From Clostridiales bacterium (GTDB taxonomy: Bacteria > Bacillota_A > Clostridia > Saccharofermentanales > Saccharofermentanaceae): a stretch of 6,143 bases of DNA. Below, piece after piece: positions 5,809 to 6,143 of the stretch (the stretch's first letter is position 1; each line of letters opens with the position of its first letter). A program made the translations under genes and the position numbers. The stretch covers positions 1 to 6,143 of the forward strand of contig JAILHZ010000066.1 of the NCBI GenBank assembly GCA_024695545.1, written 5' to 3'. The notes beneath the pieces are model-generated. The model did not search any database. It was not told the origin of the DNA and saw nothing but the letters and a program-made list of their open reading frames with translations.

Positions 5809-6143
5809 AGTTCTAAGATGTGATCGTAGATGAGATCGATGTTCTCATCCGAGTATTCGATTTCCGAAGAAAACATTCGTGACAGCTCGACCTGATCTTC
5901 TCTGGTAAAAGTACCCGTCCCCTTGTACTTACATGCGCCGATGTAGCGGAGAAGCCTCATGCTGAGAGCTGCGAATTCCACACAAAGAGCGGCTTCATCC
6001 TCAAACGGCGATTCGCCGAGGTGACGGTAGATCAGGTACCAGACGATATTTTCATATTCGAAGGCGCGGCCTTCTTTTTCCATATGCTTTTCAAATGAAT
6101 CCAGATCCTCTTTGGAAAGAGATACGGATGTCAGCCTTCTGAT
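5793..6143 (-). CDS. C-terminal part of a flagellin lysine-N-methylase-like (FliB) protein (partial)
   Basis: The last 116 codons and the TGA stop (complement of 5793-5795) are visible. The frame stays open to the window edge, so the true start lies beyond 6143. An in-frame ATG at 6083 lacks a ribosome binding site and is probably internal. The fragment is soluble and helix-rich. Its segments ENIVWYLIYRH, the AALSMRLLRYI helix, FTREDQVELSRMFSSEIEYSDENIDLI and the short acidic tail resemble the C-terminal region of FliB-type lysine-N-methylases. Those enzymes methylate flagellin lysines using S-adenosylmethionine. Their N-terminal cysteine cluster, which would confirm the family, is outside the window. 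The gene overlaps the end of the acyltransferase gene by 16 bp in convergent orientation. The family call comes from remembered sequence character, not a search, so an unrelated helical protein remains possible. Confidence 0.6.
   Translation of the reverse strand: MRRLTSVSLSKEDLDSFEKHMEKEGRAFEYENIVWYLIYRHLGESPFEDEAALCVEFAALSMRLLRYIGACKYKGTGTFTREDQVELSRMFSSEIEYSDENIDLIYDHILELHESF

Overview
The window looks like chromosome of a Gram-positive Clostridia-type bacterium, probably near Lachnospiraceae. This is inferred from a T-box riboswitch, strong AGGAGG-type ribosome binding sites, roughly balanced base composition, and protein types common in that group. No mobile element, CRISPR array, tRNA or rRNA gene was seen.

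Layout, left to right. (1) Positions 1-112, minus strand: the first 37 codons of a membrane protein resembling a Wzz-type polysaccharide chain-length regulator, cut by the window edge, with its own promoter(s) and a hairpin-bearing leader. (2) Positions 324-3271, plus strand: an asparagine operon made of a sigma-A-type promoter, an asparagine T-box leader of about 310 nt, asnS (asparaginyl-tRNA synthetase), asnA (ammonia-dependent asparagine synthetase) and a strong terminator that also fits the converging gene. (3) Positions 3321-4241, minus strand: a zinc-ribbon protein with a multi-spanning, Yip1-like membrane domain. (4) Positions 4366-5808, plus strand, divergent from the previous gene: a PlsC-type lysophospholipid acyltransferase with an unusual C-terminal zinc ribbon and a further uncharacterised domain. 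(5) Positions 5793-6143, minus strand: the C-terminal 116 residues of a protein resembling flagellin lysine-N-methylase (FliB), overlapping the acyltransferase tail to tail by 16 bp.

How the genes fit together. The best-supported logic is the asparagine operon. Uncharged tRNA-Asn is predicted to be read through an AAC specifier and to stabilise an antiterminator. That would switch on both the enzyme that makes asparagine and the enzyme that loads it onto tRNA. The divergent zinc-ribbon/Yip1-like and zinc-ribbon/acyltransferase genes may share an envelope or membrane-lipid role, but this rests only on adjacency and a shared architectural theme. Nothing in the window clearly forms a new multi-gene system. 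The most unusual single item is the C-terminal extension of the acyltransferase.
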